Shown piece by piece: positions 32,201 to 45,100 of a stretch of DNA of 64,000 nucleotides. A model generated the notes under the pieces. That model was not told where the DNA came from. It saw only the letters and a program-made list of their open reading frames with translations, and did not search any database. Made by a program: the position numbers and the translations under genes. Position 1 is the stretch's first letter, and each line of letters opens with the position of its first letter. The stretch comes from Lithospermum erythrorhizon (lineage: Eukaryota; Streptophyta; Magnoliopsida; Boraginales; Boraginaceae), in the NCBI GenBank assembly GCA_019722365.1, contig JADFUC010002353.1, positions 1 to 64,000 of the forward strand. Direction: 5' to 3'.

Positions 32201-32616
32201 CAATGACTGTTGGCACGAATGTTGAATAAAGTGGCGGAATTAAAAAATTTATATAAGGGGAGGCGAAGTAACTAATATTATATAAATATAGAAAAATTTA
32301 CAAAAATTTAAGGGGGACGAATAACTTAATTTGTAAATAAATAAATAATAAAATTTTATTTTTTAACATTAAAAATATGATTTTCAATTTCTTAGGGGGC
32401 CACTGCACCCCATATCTCCCTCTAATTCTCTGCTCGAGAAACATTAATGAACCCGCCAAGGGGGCTGGGGCTTTTAAATAGCAAAGTCAAACTTGTGAGA
32501 GGAGCAAAATCAACAATCTTTAGTTTTTATCTGATTTTTATATTTCAAACATTAAAGATCGTAGCCTATTATTCAATTTTATCTTTAATTTTACTTTATA
32601 AAGTTACATACAATTC
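32201..32616. other. No gene recognised
   Basis: AT-rich DNA with a GC-richer patch at 32,390-32,480 (GGGGGCCACTGCACCCC). No frame or repeat family was identified. Confidence 0.5.
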
Positions 32617-32865
32617 TTATATTTTCTCCAATTTTTTTTACTTGTCATTTTATTGCACAACTGTATGTAAAAATAATCAGAAATGTGTATTGAAAATATA
32701 AAATGTCAATTAATTAAAATTATGTGTGGTTGGTTGACAAGTTCAATAGAAAAATTAGTCGAAAAAGAAATGCATTGAAAATGTAAAAAGTATTTATTAT
32801 GCTAGAATGACAACTATTTTCAAATAAAAAATTATGCTAGAATGATAACTAAAAAATTAGAAGTA
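32617..32865 (-). mobile_element. MITE of the 13.6-kb family, inverted
   Basis: On the minus strand it reads ATTTTTTAGTTATCATTCTAGC, then TTTGAAAATAGTTGTCATTCTAGC and ATAATAAAT, parallel to 13,625-13,695. The other end (TTTTTTTACTTGTCATTTT at about 32,631) mirrors it. Confidence 0.65.
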
Positions 32866-32905
32866 TTGATTAATATAAATACTCCGTATTGACTAAAGTT
32901 AAAAG

Positions 32906-32980
32906 TAGAGTGGTTATAATAAGATTTTCTAATAAAAGAATAGTAGAGTGGTTATAATAAGATTTTCTAATAAAGAATCT
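32906..32980 (+). repeat. Tandem duplication of a 36-38-bp unit
   Basis: TAGAGTGGTTATAATAAGAT followed by TTTCTAATAAA occurs twice in direct succession. Confidence 0.85.
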
Positions 32981-34249
32981 AATAAAAAAAGATAATTTGT
33001 TAGTAGTTCATTAATTTTAATAAATCCTATAAATATGAGTTGTGAAATTCAATCGTCAAAATAAATGCTGAAATTATGCAGTAATGGTTCCAGAAAAATA
33101 CCGAACAATAGAAAATTTCAAGAAAACTGATATCAAATGATGAATGTAAAATCTTCATTGAAAAAAACAACGCCCATTTGATTATGTGCTAACATCGATA
33201 TGACACTAATAGGTGTTAGTTTTCTTAAATGATGATGATCCAATCATTGGAGTTCGTCGTCCCGGGGTTGTCGTTGTTGATAAATGTCATCGATCGGGGC
33301 TTGATATCAATCGATGTATAAAAATTCGTAAATGCGGCGAGAAATGCGTTTATCTTTATCTCATTTATGCTTATGCGTAAATATATAAATATATCAATGT
33401 TAGGGTATATTTGTAATAATTTTTAAAGATGTCTTTTAGAGTATATTGTTCATGAATATATTAATAATTTTTTTAAAAGGATTAACATCATTAGCACCAT
33501 AACCAATAAAAATATATATTTTCTTTATGTGGAACTACTGTACCAAAAACAAACCATACACTCTAACAAGATTTTGTCTAGTCAATATTATTTCTACGTA
33601 GTTTTAATATGTAACAAAACTTGAACACGGCTTCTAAATAAAAGATGATGTGAAATAAGAAGGTAACAAAAGAAAGAAGTTGTGACGTAGAGGAAAATAA
33701 TGATAAGCACGTATTTAATGGTCATTTTTCTTGTTCTTTTTGTTTAGTTGACAACTGAAACCTTGTTTTCAGTTCTTTAAAATTGAAAAATTAGAATTTT
33801 ATTGTTTATTTTGTAATATATATATAGACAATCAAAATTTGTGAGAATTTAAATTAATAAGAATTCAATTTATATGGATCAATTAATTTTAATTAATTCC
33901 TAATCAATCACACACAATTATATGTGTTGAGTAGAGTTTATTTTTATCTCCTTAAATTAAAATTGAGCATTATAAATTAAGGATTGCGATGATATTTTAA
34001 AACGTTACTAGGGTAAAATTAGGATTTATTAATAAATTAAGCATAATTTTTATACCTCGTATAATGATGTGGCATTAAATAATATTCGATAAATTTCACG
34101 AGATTAAAATAATAAATTTGAGGAGAAAACAAAAACAAAGATAAAATTTTCTTAACAAACATACTCAAAATGACGTCATGACAAAAACAGATAAAAAGAA
34201 CTCGTAAGCTTTCACCCTTGAATTCCACAGAGTGGGCTCCGACTATGAT
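32981..34249. other. No gene recognised; AT-rich DNA
   Basis: No coding frame is supported. The right part may belong to the U3 of the LTR that follows, whose left border cannot be set. Confidence 0.5.
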
Positions 34250-34991
34250 TTTTTTTGAATATTAAATATTATTTTAATATTTAATTTGGATAAAACTAAT
34301 TAAATCGATTCAAAGGGTATTTAAATCCATGTATGGAATTAAATCGAGATTGTTAAATTGGGGAGTTGATTGAAATCAGCGAAATCATCGAGAGTTTTAA
34401 ATTGATAACGTAAAATACAAATTGAAGAATCCAGAATTAAATTGTTATTTTAATTGATGGTTTAACGAGGGAAGCTTATTAGTAACTTGTTAAATTGCTT
34501 ACTGGATTTAGTAATAAGTTAGTTAGCGACGAGTTAGGCTGATGACATAAAGCGAGTCGAGCTATTGGAGGCCGAAACCAAGCGGGACTATATAAGGGAA
34601 AGATGGAAATATAGAAAAACCTAAGCATTTCATTTCATCACTCTCTAAAACACTTGAGCACCCCTCCCTCTCTCTCCTCTTTGGAGTTTTGAGTCATTGA
34701 CTCAAATTCTTGTCAATTGCAAGTAAGATTATGAGAGTTCAATCGCGTGGCCTTAACGCTCTTGGTGGCCAGACTAAGCAGGCATTTACCGCTTGAGATC
34801 TTTGAGGATTCTGAGGAGAATTTGTGAGGAAGAAAGTTGTTAATATCCGGTAGCGTATTGTAAAGTACTCGTATTCATGCGTGTATGAATTTCATATTAT
34901 ATATGTTCGTAATTCGTTATTATACGTTTGTCGATATTGGTTGCGTTGTTAAATTGTTTATTATGAATTAGTTGTGTAATTTATCCAACGG
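34250..34991 (+). repeat. 5' LTR of copia element C (left border approximate)
   Basis: CTATATAAGG at 34,589-34,598 is a likely TATA box. It is followed by AAAAACCTAAGC and a pyrimidine-rich leader (CCCCTCCCTCTCTCTCC, 34,661-34,678). The LTR ends just before the primer site at 34,992. No second copy is in the window, so the start is a guess. Confidence 0.5.
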
Positions 34992-35007
34992 TGGCATCAT
35001 ATGAGCA
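34992..35007 (+). other. Primer-binding site of copia element C
   Basis: TGGCATCATATGAGCA resembles TGGTATCAGAGCA with two extra bases, and resembles the site of copia D. Confidence 0.55.
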
Positions 35008-35580
35008 TGTTTAGGATTGTATAATTTCGATTACATTTATATATAATTTGTTATATAAACACATATTATATCGATTTTCATATTATATATTCTTGACCAT
35101 GAATAAATGTTATTAATAATTGATCCATGAATAAATATGTATTTTATACATTATTCAAGTTCATCATATTCATATATTTGATGATTTGAATTTAGATTTG
35201 TGTTTCATGAATTGAAAGGGTTTTTTAAAACATGTTTTGATTGTAATCAAATCGTTTTTATTGGATTTGAGGCATTTAAAAGAATGTTCTAAATTCCACC
35301 AATTTTCATCATTCGAGAGGAATGAAACTATCTACGAAATATTTCATAATATTTTGGATTGTTTAAGGGCTCCCCCGAAAATAGTTTTGTGATATACGGA
35401 ATATTTTATTGTATATAATTAATTTTTGGTAAATGTTTTTTACAAAATTCCAATTGAAAAAGTTCAAGAAAATTGTGTGGAATGTTTTGATAAAAATTCG
35501 GAAATTTTTAGATATGTTTAAAAGACTTCAAATCGATTTTCAAACAATTGAATTGAATATGAAAAAACTAGAATTGTTTG

Positions 35581-36472
35581 TGTTAGTGCGTATAGTTGGT
35601 CAGTGTTTGGCATCACGACCAACCCCGTCCTTGACAGAGATGGTAGCAACTATTAGAGGGGCCGATAGGATCCTTGCAGATTGTGTTACCATATTTGAAG
35701 AAGATCTCGGAGGATCTAGAAGATATGATTTGAGGTGGAGGCTTATGGGCATAACTTGTAAATCAAGGAGCAGGGAAGATACCGTCACAGAATAAATACA
35801 TTATATTGATCGAATCATTTATTAATTGCAAGAAGGAAAGGATGCATTTATTATCTACAAGATGGAAGTTTTTAGTTTATAGCGATATTTGCTATAAATG
35901 GTGCATGCCTCTGATATATTGCAGCCCAGCTTCATTTGCAGACGAAGAGGAGAAGAAACAAGAAGAGTGTATTCTGGCGTATTGTATTGAAGCATGGGAG
36001 AGCTTTCGTATTGAGGATTTAGTGTGTGTGAGGTGAATGTAAGAGGTGTTACTATAAGAAAACTCCATTGAGTAATAACTGCAGCCACAATAGTCTGTGA
36101 CTTTTGGTTACAACGGTTTTATTCTAGCGAAATATACTGGAGGATAGTAGTGTGTAGTGAAGGAGGATAGAGAGGGCTGATGACATAGTCAGAGGAGCGA
36201 GCTTATATATTGATTGAAGTAACTAATTGGGCGAAGAATGGGGAGCATTGAAATATGACCACATTTGTAATTCTTACGATCATATTATTGGAATCCTTCA
36301 CGGAATGACGCCTCCCAGGCCGTGGGTCTTTGTTTGTGGCCCGGAATTACCTCGCTGTGTGTTTTTACTTTTTTGAGGAGTTGTTTACTTTGCACGATTG
36401 TTGTTGGCCTTTGAGTGTCATTGGCTTTGGTTAATTACATCCGTTGTTATTAAAGGGAATTACACAATTCGG
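35581..36472 (+). repeat. 5' LTR of the SIRE-type copia
   Basis: It begins TGTTAGTGCG and ends ATTACACAATTCGG just before the primer site. It matches 52,717-53,588 in long blocks, for example GGGCATAACTTGTAAATCAA and TTTGCTATAAA. TTATATATTG at about 36,207 is the likely TATA region. Confidence 0.85.
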
Positions 36473-36486
36473 TGGTATCGGAAAGC
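36473..36486 (+). other. Primer-binding site of the SIRE-type copia
   Basis: TGGTATCGGAAAGC is a degraded form of TGGTATCAGAGC, adjoining the LTR. Confidence 0.6.
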
Positions 36487-36699
36487 GGCTCGCCGTTAAG
36501 AGTGAGATCGGTGTAATACGGTACTGTGGAGGTTTGAGGAGAAGGAGGGTCAGCGACTCGACCCACATTGTTCTTGGCCAAGGACTAGCTATGCCTCTTG
36601 GAAGGCAAGAATGACTTCGTTCTATAAAAAGAAATCACTTAATCTGAGAGCAGGAGAGTTATGCGTGTTGGATGGAGGCTGCTCCCTGGCCAGTAACAA

Positions 36700-38200
36700 C
36701 GAAGAGGTACTCACGATCAAGCGAGAAGGATGAGCTGGACCATTCAGAAGAACAAAGGCTTGCACTGCGCAAATGAGAAGGTTATGAATACTATCTTCAT
36801 TGCGGTTGACCTAAATATGTTTAAGCTAATTAGTATATGTAAAGGCAGGCGCATGGGATATGTTGAAAACCACATATGAGGAACCTTGAAGGAAATGCAG
36901 AATGTCGAGACGTCGGCTTGTGCTACTGCATCTGAAACTCTAAGAATGGAGGAGGATGAGTCTATAGCAATGTATAACAACAAGCGAAGGATATGGCTAA
37001 TGAGTCATTTGCCCTAAAGCGAACCTATGGTGAAGAAGAAAAATTGGTGAGAAAATTCTCTCAGAACATTACCCAAAGATTTGCACCAATAAGGTAACAT
37101 TGTGTGAAGAAGAAAGCAAAGATGGAACCCTCGCCAGCATGGACGGGTATTGATAGAAAACATGCCGTTAAGAGATAACTCTTAATGAAGGAGACAAGTA
37201 AAAAGAAATGTTTTCTTTAAGTCTCCCCGAGAGGATATAAATGGTGAAGATTTGAAACTATAAATATCGCGCTAAGAACTTCAACTTGAACCCTCAAAAG
37301 ATTCAACAAGAGAACCGCCGGTGGTGGTAGCTGGCTTTTATCTGTCATTGATAGAAACAATAGCGAGATGGAAGAAACACGACAGGCAAGGCAATTCGAT
37401 GCAGGCCGGTTCGAGAAATCTAAAGAGATTCGGTCAGGAGAATGTGAAGGCTTTGAGCGCGTTCAAGCGATGTCCCAACTATCTCAAGAAATAATCCAGT
37501 ACTTCATGACAGCGAGGTGATGATGAATCTGAAGAAGGACAAGCAGATCAAGTTAGCAACTTTGTAGCTTTCACTGGAGTCATAGAGCCATGCGTCAGCG
37601 GCGAGCTGCGTGACTCTGATTGGATGAGAAGACATTCTGGAAGAAGTGCTTGAACACTATAAACGTTTGACACTAAATGGGAAGAGCTGACTACAATCTA
37701 TGCAAAGTGGATGCGAGAAAGGAACAAATTAAAGATTGAGAATGAGGAATTAAGAAAACAGGGACGAGCTCGAGATGAAGAAATTCAACATTTAAATTCT
37801 CAAGTGAATCTTTATTTGAATAAAAGGAAGTAAAGATAGTGAATTCAAGCACATATCTTGGAAGAGAGATACTTAAGGTAAGGAAATAAGCGCTTGAGGG
37901 GGACAACACATGAATTGGAGTTTTGATGAAGGAAGTCGGTCAAAACCAAGACAGAAACAAATTATTGGCGAAGAGATTGGACACAAGGGTCAAAGGCGAG
38001 GGAGAGCGCCCAACTAGTGGGAGACATAGGCAGAAAGAAGTATGGTATTACAATTATTGTGGTAAGAAGGGTCATATTGCCCCTTATTGTTACAAATATA
38101 TGAATTTGAAAAGGCTTAAGTATCAACCGCACAAAACTCAATGGGTCATGAAAGCAAACACTGTAAGTCAAGTAGCCTACACGTCCTTGAAGACATCAGC
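36700..38200 (+). pseudogene. SIRE-type gag relic with damaged zinc knuckle
   Basis: The nucleocapsid motif at 38,041-38,098 reads VWYYNYCGKKGHIAPYCYKY. Of the C-X2-C-X4-H-X4-C set, the first Cys is replaced by Tyr and the others remain. Upstream, broken helical segments rich in Lys and Glu (near 37,680-37,830, with NEELRKQGRARDEEIQHLN) look like the coiled-coil part usual before the knuckle in this lineage. The first part of gag is unreadable because of frameshifts. Confidence 0.65.
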
Positions 38201-39359
38201 AGAATCAAGTTGGTATTTTGATAGTGGATGCTCAAGACACATGACTGGTAAGGAGGCATATCTTACTCGTATGTGTTCTTTGAAAGGTGATTATGTGACC
38301 TTCGGTGATGGAGGAAAAGGGGAAATTATTGGAAAAGGAGAGCTAAATGTTAATGGTCTACCGCTTAGTGATGTCCTCTTTTTGTCGAAAGGGTTGGTAC
38401 CAAAATCTTGTCGGCATAAGTCGAAGCTATGGGGAGACAAAGGGTATGAAAGGTTTCTTTACGTAGAAAGGATGTCTTGTCAAAGGCATGAAACACCCGG
38501 TGATGTATGGTACGAGATCAGCTGATAACTACTATATGTGGAACTCCGTTCGAGCCATGATGAGTAGAAAAGACGAGGATGCTGAGCTAGCGAGCACAAC
38601 GGCCCAGGACATACTCTCTATAGAAACATTCAACAGATCGTTACAAAGGAAGCTGTCCGAGGGATTCCTTTGCTTGAAGTAAAAGATAGAGAATGTGGTG
38701 AGTGTCATGCTAGAAAATAGACCAAAAGTTGTCACCCAAGGATACAACAGGTGGTAACAACTCGTGTACTTGGTGATGCACATTGTGCGTACAGAGTCGA
38801 GAGGTATAGGGAGGAAAGAGGGGTAATAACTGTATGTGTGTGTGGATGATTTTTCTAGGTATTTATACATGGGTGGATTTTCTCGGGGACAAATCGACAT
38901 GTTTGAAGTTGTAAAGCGACTTATCCAGTGAAATTGGATGTCAAAAGTGATGAAGGTATCTTCTTGGGGTACTTTCAGCTTGATCGTGCTTTCGAGTTTA
39001 CAACAAAAGGGCTTCGAAGGTTATGGAGGAGTCTACTAATGTGAAGGTATTAGACACGGGAGTTGCAACTCATGGCCTTGTAACAACCGATGATCTTTGC
39101 ACTTGTCAAAGACACTTATGCGCTTTAACAATGATAGCGATCTTTGGAAGTACTTGAGATTAGTGACACATGTGATGAAAGTCGACCTATAATTACTGCC
39201 CGGTCGAATTAAAGGACCATCCTATAGAAAACATCATTGGGGCAATTGACCAAGGAATTACAACCTTGCGAAGAGAAAAGAACCAATTGACTATAGAAGA
39301 ATGGTTGAACTCCTTGGAGAAAATTTTATTTCAAAAATCAAACCGAAGAGTGTGGATGA
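38200..39359 (+). pseudogene. Protease and integrase part of SIRE-type pol, 5' of copia D
   Basis: The protease active-site segment SSWYFDSGCSRHMTGKEAYL is at 38,207-38,266 with D-S-G intact, followed by YVTFGDGGKGEIIGKGEL. Integrase remnants near 38,840-38,930 include FSRGQIDMFEVVKRL in broken form. The linker near 39,210-39,270 reads HPIENIIGAIDQG, and the text ends at KPKSVDD. The coding sense resumes at 48,171 with a DEALK-type continuation, which shows the frame was continuous before copia D arrived. Confidence 0.8.
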
Positions 39360-40374
39360 TGAAAAGGAGTACTATGGATATAGGAGTATAAATACAAATC
39401 CATAGTTCCGAGGATCTTTAAAGTGCATACTGCATTATTCAATATAAAAACATATAATTTGATGATATATGAGCAGGAGGACTTTACGGTCTGTGGTGGT
39501 ACAAAATCACGCAGCTTCAAATTCACAACGTGGAATTTGACTTTCCCTGACTGTGTTGTGAAATATGATGGTATGATATCTCTAGTTAGTCCTTTGAGGA
39601 GGGGTTGAATCAAAAGAACTAATCTATGCTAGTAAGCAAGGATGAACAAAACGAGAAAAACCCCCCAAAATTCTTGGGAGAATTTAGAGCCAACAAGGGG
39701 GCTATAGGGTTTTTGGTGAAAAGTTTTTACAAAAACTTATGATGAAAAACCCTAAAATTTGCTTATATAGGGCTAAGGTTAAAAGCAAGCTTAGATAAGC
39801 ATCCGTTAAATATTAGCTTGACTCGTTAACTCTATTAGTTAGATTAAGACACTAATGAGTTGCTAATGAGGATTGAACTATTTAATTAAACTAATTAAAT
39901 GTGTGAGTCAACATATCAATAATCTTTCAAGTTATCGATAAATACTAAAGAGTACTCGAACGATTAAATAACTATTTAATTGATTCTATTTGTTCAATCG
40001 ATATTCTACATAAAATGTAGAACCCTTATGAGTGAAAATACATTTCTCAATTATATAGTTCTCTTTAATTTCATACATGAGAAATATAACTCAGCGATAT
40101 CCTTGTAGTGACCTTGAGGCTCGAATAATAGTAAGTTGTATAATAATAATAATTGACCAATTACTATTATTATAACGATTAATAGTAAGATCTAGCAATC
40201 TCGCTAACCCTTAGAATTATCATGAGAACCCACACTAGTAATATACCGGTACTAGAATTTGAACACTTTAAGGTTACGACTAATCACATTTAACTTGAGC
40301 GGTAAAATGAATTTGCTACGCAATTGTCGCCCAGCAGGCATAATAAATGGAACGATTCTCATTGATTTCCAGCA
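39360..40374 (-). repeat. 3' LTR of copia element D (about 1,015 bp)
   Basis: It matches 47,117-48,170 along its length: GGAGTATAAATACAAATC, CATACTGCATTATTCAATAT, GGTTGCTAATGAGGATTGAA-type blocks and CATGAGAACCCACACTA. On the minus strand it begins TGCTGGAAATC. A TATA box reads CCTATATAAGC at about 39,760-39,770. Confidence 0.9.
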
Positions 40375-40387
40375 CTCCCAACTTGCC
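40375..40387 (-). other. Polypurine tract of copia element D
   Basis: On the minus strand GGCAAGTTGGGAG directly precedes the LTR start TGCTGG, like the usual AAGTGGGAGA-TTGTTGG junction of plant copia elements. Confidence 0.7.
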
Positions 40388-41189
40388 ATTGGGCGATTAT
40401 CTTACAATTTCGCTTTATCAGCGATCTCTGATGGTAGGCTAACCATAAGAAGTGTGTCATGAAACACCCACAACTTTCTTTACTTTAAGTATGAATAACA
40501 TTTATGAAATCCCTTAAACAATCAGTACACCAAGTACATGTGAGAGGCACGAGATCTTCCTTGGCATATGTAGGGCGGACAAATCCCCTCGATATATCGA
40601 CACATCTATCGCTATACTCACTATGGCAGGCCAACATATGCCGTTATAATCATTAAGAGCGGAGCGTTTGGGAGTCATAGTCAAGAAACAGGAAAGCTTG
40701 TATATACGGATAGTTATATATAAAGTAGGTCTAGAATTGACGAACCTAAAATTCTAAACAAATGTCATAGGGCGAATATACATATCTTCTATGAATTCGT
40801 TTTGGTCATGCGGCTCCCGATCCACCCAGAACCGGCGGCCGGTATTGATCTAGTCTGCGAGGCTAACGTGATCAATCTTGATCACTAATCAGCGCGTATT
40901 GGTCATATGATGGCAGCCGTCTACTTGTCGGCGTCGACCCCGAGCCTTTTGGCTATCTATGTTTCTAGGCTTGAAGAGGTGTAATTAATAGGTTATTGTT
41001 ACCTCTAGAAAACATAGACTAACCTAGAGATTTAACCTTTCACTCATCGAGATACACTACATGTATATTATATGTAAAATCAAACATATAGACATAGCAA
41101 ACAAATATACTAGAATATAAGAAGCAATAATATTCAAATATTTGTTCACATAACACAATAGATACATCACACGAGTCCTTAACCTAACA
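40388..41189 (-). other. 3' untranslated region of copia element D
   Basis: About 0.8 kb without pol homology lies between the RNase H end and the polypurine tract. No gene was recognised on either strand. Confidence 0.5.
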
Positions 41190-43650
41190 CCTTCAGAGCA
41201 TGTCACAAGACTATATTCGCTGCATGCTCGTCATACTTTGCGACTTAGTGGTTTAGTAAAGGGAAATTACGGCAGTCAACTGTTTCTACTTTACATACTT
41301 TGGCATCCATCGAAAGCGTATCTGCAATGGGGAGTGATACTTCGAGAATGCGTGCTTGGATTTGTGATATTGCTCAAAGGGTTCCTTAGCTTGACTATTG
41401 CCCCAGAATATTGTCCGCAAAGCACCAACTCATTGGTCCTGATGCTGGGTACGCCAAGTTTGATCGCGAACCTTTTATCCAACATGCTTCTTTAGCGGCT
41501 TGAAGACATTTGCGATATCTCGGATTACGTGGTAAAGATAAAACACTTGATACTACATTTTGGAACTCCTCGAATCTTTGCTCCACCATTAAGATAAAAT
41601 ACATACGGTAGGAGCGATAGTAAATCTCTGTCGGTTGAAAAGCTGGCATCGGTGTACCATCCTTTGCCCAACTCCTCATCTCCCACCATAGCCAAGAAAG
41701 CATCTTTAGTTCTCCTGCCGAGATACTTCAAGATGCACTTCAACTACAATCGATTGGCTTTCACGGATTAGCTTGGTATCCTGCGGGTTACACCCAGTGC
41801 ATAAGACACGTCGGGTCTAGTGCTTGCTGACATGGCATACATGATGGATCTATAGCGAGCATAAGGTATGCCCTTCATTACGTTCATCTCGGCACTAGTA
41901 GTGGAACAGCATTGCTCTCTACGAGTTGAACTCCATGTCTCATGGGGAGATTACCACTTCTTGGAAATTACTCATGTTGAACGCTGCCGGTACGCCATTG
42001 GCATGTCGACAAAGTCGATCGACCTCTTTGGCTCGATCGGTGGATCTTTATTTCCAAGTATATATTGTGCCCGCCCTAAGTCGCTTCATTGAGAAGCTGT
42101 TGCAGCCAATCATGGCTGAGTTTAGTAACTCTACGTTGTTTCCAATGATAAGTATGTAATCGACATACAGGACTATGAATGATACATAACTCCCAACACC
42201 TTCTTGTATACACAAGATTCTTCTTCGTTCTTGATGAAACCAAACTCTTTGATTGATTCATCAAAACGTAGATTCAAGCTAACGAGGATGCTGCTTAAGA
42301 CCATAAATGGACTTTTGCAACTTGCATACCTTAGCTTGGAATCTTTTAGGACATGTAAAGCTTGGAGGATTGTACCATGTACACATCTTCCTCTAAATTT
42401 CCATTCGAGGAAGCGGTCTTTACATCCATTTTGCCATATTTCATAGTCATGAAATCTGTGATAGCTAAGATTATCGGATGGATTTAAGCGTAGCCAACTG
42501 GCCAGTAAGTTTAAATTAAGCTAGTCCACTCATTGAACTTGTTTGAAACCTTTAAGCTATTAGGGCGGAGGCCGTTTGGTAAATCCAGCAAGGACCAGCC
42601 GAGCCTGGATTACCGGTACATAGAATCCCACTCTCGGATTGCAGCAATTTGCCATTTAATAAGAAGCATCCTTGCTATTCATTGCTTCTTTGCTTAAGAA
42701 GTGAGCTCCATCACTCTCAATGATGAAAGCTTCACCATACGGCGCTGCGGTTCGTGGCGATCCTGATTGGATCTGAGGGTTGGTTCTTCAGCTGAACTTT
42801 CACATGGATCCAAGCTAGGTCTTATGAAAGAAGGTTCCAATTCTTGTGAGGTGTGTCGGATGCCTCTTGCATTAGATGCATCGATATTGACTTCATCGGC
42901 TTGAGCTTCATCAAGATGAACACCATTTACTTCTAGTACTTAAGACCCAGATATTCCTTTTCAAAAAGGAATACTCATTCAGCTTAATCAGGTACATTCT
43001 CCTGCTTCGGGTAAGTAGTAACCAAGCTGTTTCCCTTGGATATCCTATGAAATAGCATTTATCGATTTAGGGGCGCAAAGTTTATCTTTTGTTAATCTCT
43101 TAACATAAGCTTCACGGCCCAAATCTTTAGAAAACTTAACTTGGGAATCTTCCAGGCTTTAGCGATTCATGGGGAGTTTATCTGTGACTTGGTTGGACAT
43201 ACGTTTCACGGTAAGTGCGGCGCTTAGAGTGCATATCCCCCGAGAGGGAGTGGCGGTAGATCAGATAGGCTCATCATAGATCGAACCATATCAAGAAGGG
43301 TTCGATTTCTCCTTTCAGACACGCCATTATGCTGTGGCGTTCCTGCTGGAGTGAGTTGTGAAACAATACCACACTCTCTAAGATGAGTATTGAACTCGTG
43401 ACTCAAATATTCTCCACCTCTATCAGACCGGAGAATCTTTATTTTCTTGTTCAATTGGTTTTGTACTTCATTTTGGAATTCCTTGAATTTCTCAAAAGGA
43501 CTCGTGTTTGTGTCTAAATGATACACAAAAGAAAACCGTATCTTGTAGTCATCAGTAAATGTAATGAAGTAGTTATAACCACCTCTTGCAGATGTGTTCA
43601 TTAGCCACATACATCAGTGTGTATGATCCCCAATAAATCACTTGCCCTTT
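41190..43650 (-). pseudogene. pol relic of copia element D
   Basis: Integrase at 43,224-43,610 is open for 128 residues: FITFTDDY, FEKFKEFQNEVQNQLNKKIK, LRSDRGGEYLSHEF, QLTPAGTPQHNGVSERRNRT. Reverse transcriptase follows toward lower coordinates, with YDYEIWQ and MDVKTA near 42,410-42,450. The YVDD box near 42,147-42,168 reads YVDYILI, so the second catalytic Asp is changed to Tyr. RNase H at 41,395-41,743 contains KCILKYLGRRTKDAFL, YTDASFSTDRD and YVFYLNGGA. Frameshifts split the reverse transcriptase. Order and motifs are copia. Confidence 0.85.
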
Positions 43651-45100
43651 CATTTAAGCCGGTGAAAGGCATTTTGGTCGACATTTGCCGGAGAAAGAAG
43701 CGAAGACTACTTATCGTATGATTCATAATCGAAACCTTCAAGTATTCACGGAGTGGAGTTTCTTGATTAGGTTCTCGTTAATGTGACCTAGTGCGCAATG
43801 CCATAGGTATGTTTGGTTTTAAGTCGTTAGGCTTATTCGTTTTAAGTTTATGTTATATGACTGCATTAATTATGTCTAAGCGATATGAACCATTTTGAAG
43901 GAGGCGGTACCAGAAATACTACCCCATTCACGGTGATCTAAATTCATCGGGATCTATTGAAAATGAAAAACCATCATTATTCAAAAGCGATAAATATTCT
44001 GCCAATTGCGGTACATAATGCTTAGGAATAAGTTCAAAAGCAAGGCCCGGTGGGCAGAATTTAAACTAATGGATCTCTCTGCCAGGGGCACTTAACCTTG
44101 GCGCCATTTCCCACAGCAGAGATCCATTTCCTCTTACCAGTCTTCTACTTGACTTGAGTTCTGCGTAATGCGACAAATATGAGAACATGACGGTGTCTAG
44201 CGCCTGATAGAGGTAGAAGTTGTACAAACTTCAATAACATACATACATGAGGTGGCCGGTCATGAGACCATTCTTCCCTATCATCTACATGAACTTTCCT
44301 GCGGGTGACTTCGATTGACCGAGGTTTCATAATAATGACATCGTCGCTACACAGCTCACTCACTTTCAATGACAGGATTACTCGGAACGCCCAGTCTTTT
44401 AGGCAAACTTCTTCTTCTTCTTGAATTTCTTCTTGTTTTGGACCCACCCAAAGCCACGAAGAGGTAGAAGTTTTTAGTCTTGCCGGAGTTCGTCTCGTGA
44501 TCATCTTATGCGGTTGGAATAACTCATGAAACTTGTGCATATTGAAGTTCATGAAAGGAGAATTTGTTTGGAAAACTTGAGGTGAGATCACGGCCGATTC
44601 TTTGGAGACAGTGCCGAGGCGTTGAGTCATTCGACCCACGAGCCCAGTCATTTAATGATAGCGAGGGGCTTGCGGCACCAATAGTTCCCACAGAAGCTTC
44701 TTTGTCCGAGGAAACACCAGACGATTGTGTGCCATCTCTCAGGTTTCTAGCTTCCTTTGAATAAATTCCTCCGGTGCCGGTATATGTCCTTATCTTTTAC
44801 CTTTTCATATTGAATTTGGAGCAGTTCCATATTGGCAACATGAGACATTGGACATCCGGACTTGTCGCTTTTTGTGGATCACTTTTCAGATGGGAGAGCA
44901 TTGGAGTTTCACGCGGGAACATATTGTTGGCTGCGTATTCGAGTCCTCTCTCTTTGCTTGAGAATGATTCTCAAGTTTCGAGAGACACTAGTCAAAAGTC
45001 GGTTATTCGGCTTGCACTTTCAGTCATGGCAGTTATAGGAAGTAACAATAGTGAGCGCCATACAATTCTACAAGAAATAAGTAAATAATAAAAATACTTA
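43650..45100 (-). pseudogene. gag/protease relic of copia element D
   Basis: The region 5' of the integrase on the minus strand holds FHELFQPHKMITRRTPARL and a Glu-rich GPKQEEIQEEEEVCLK near 44,400-44,540. It is too broken to place the zinc knuckle or the protease site. Assignment is mainly by position. Confidence 0.45.
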
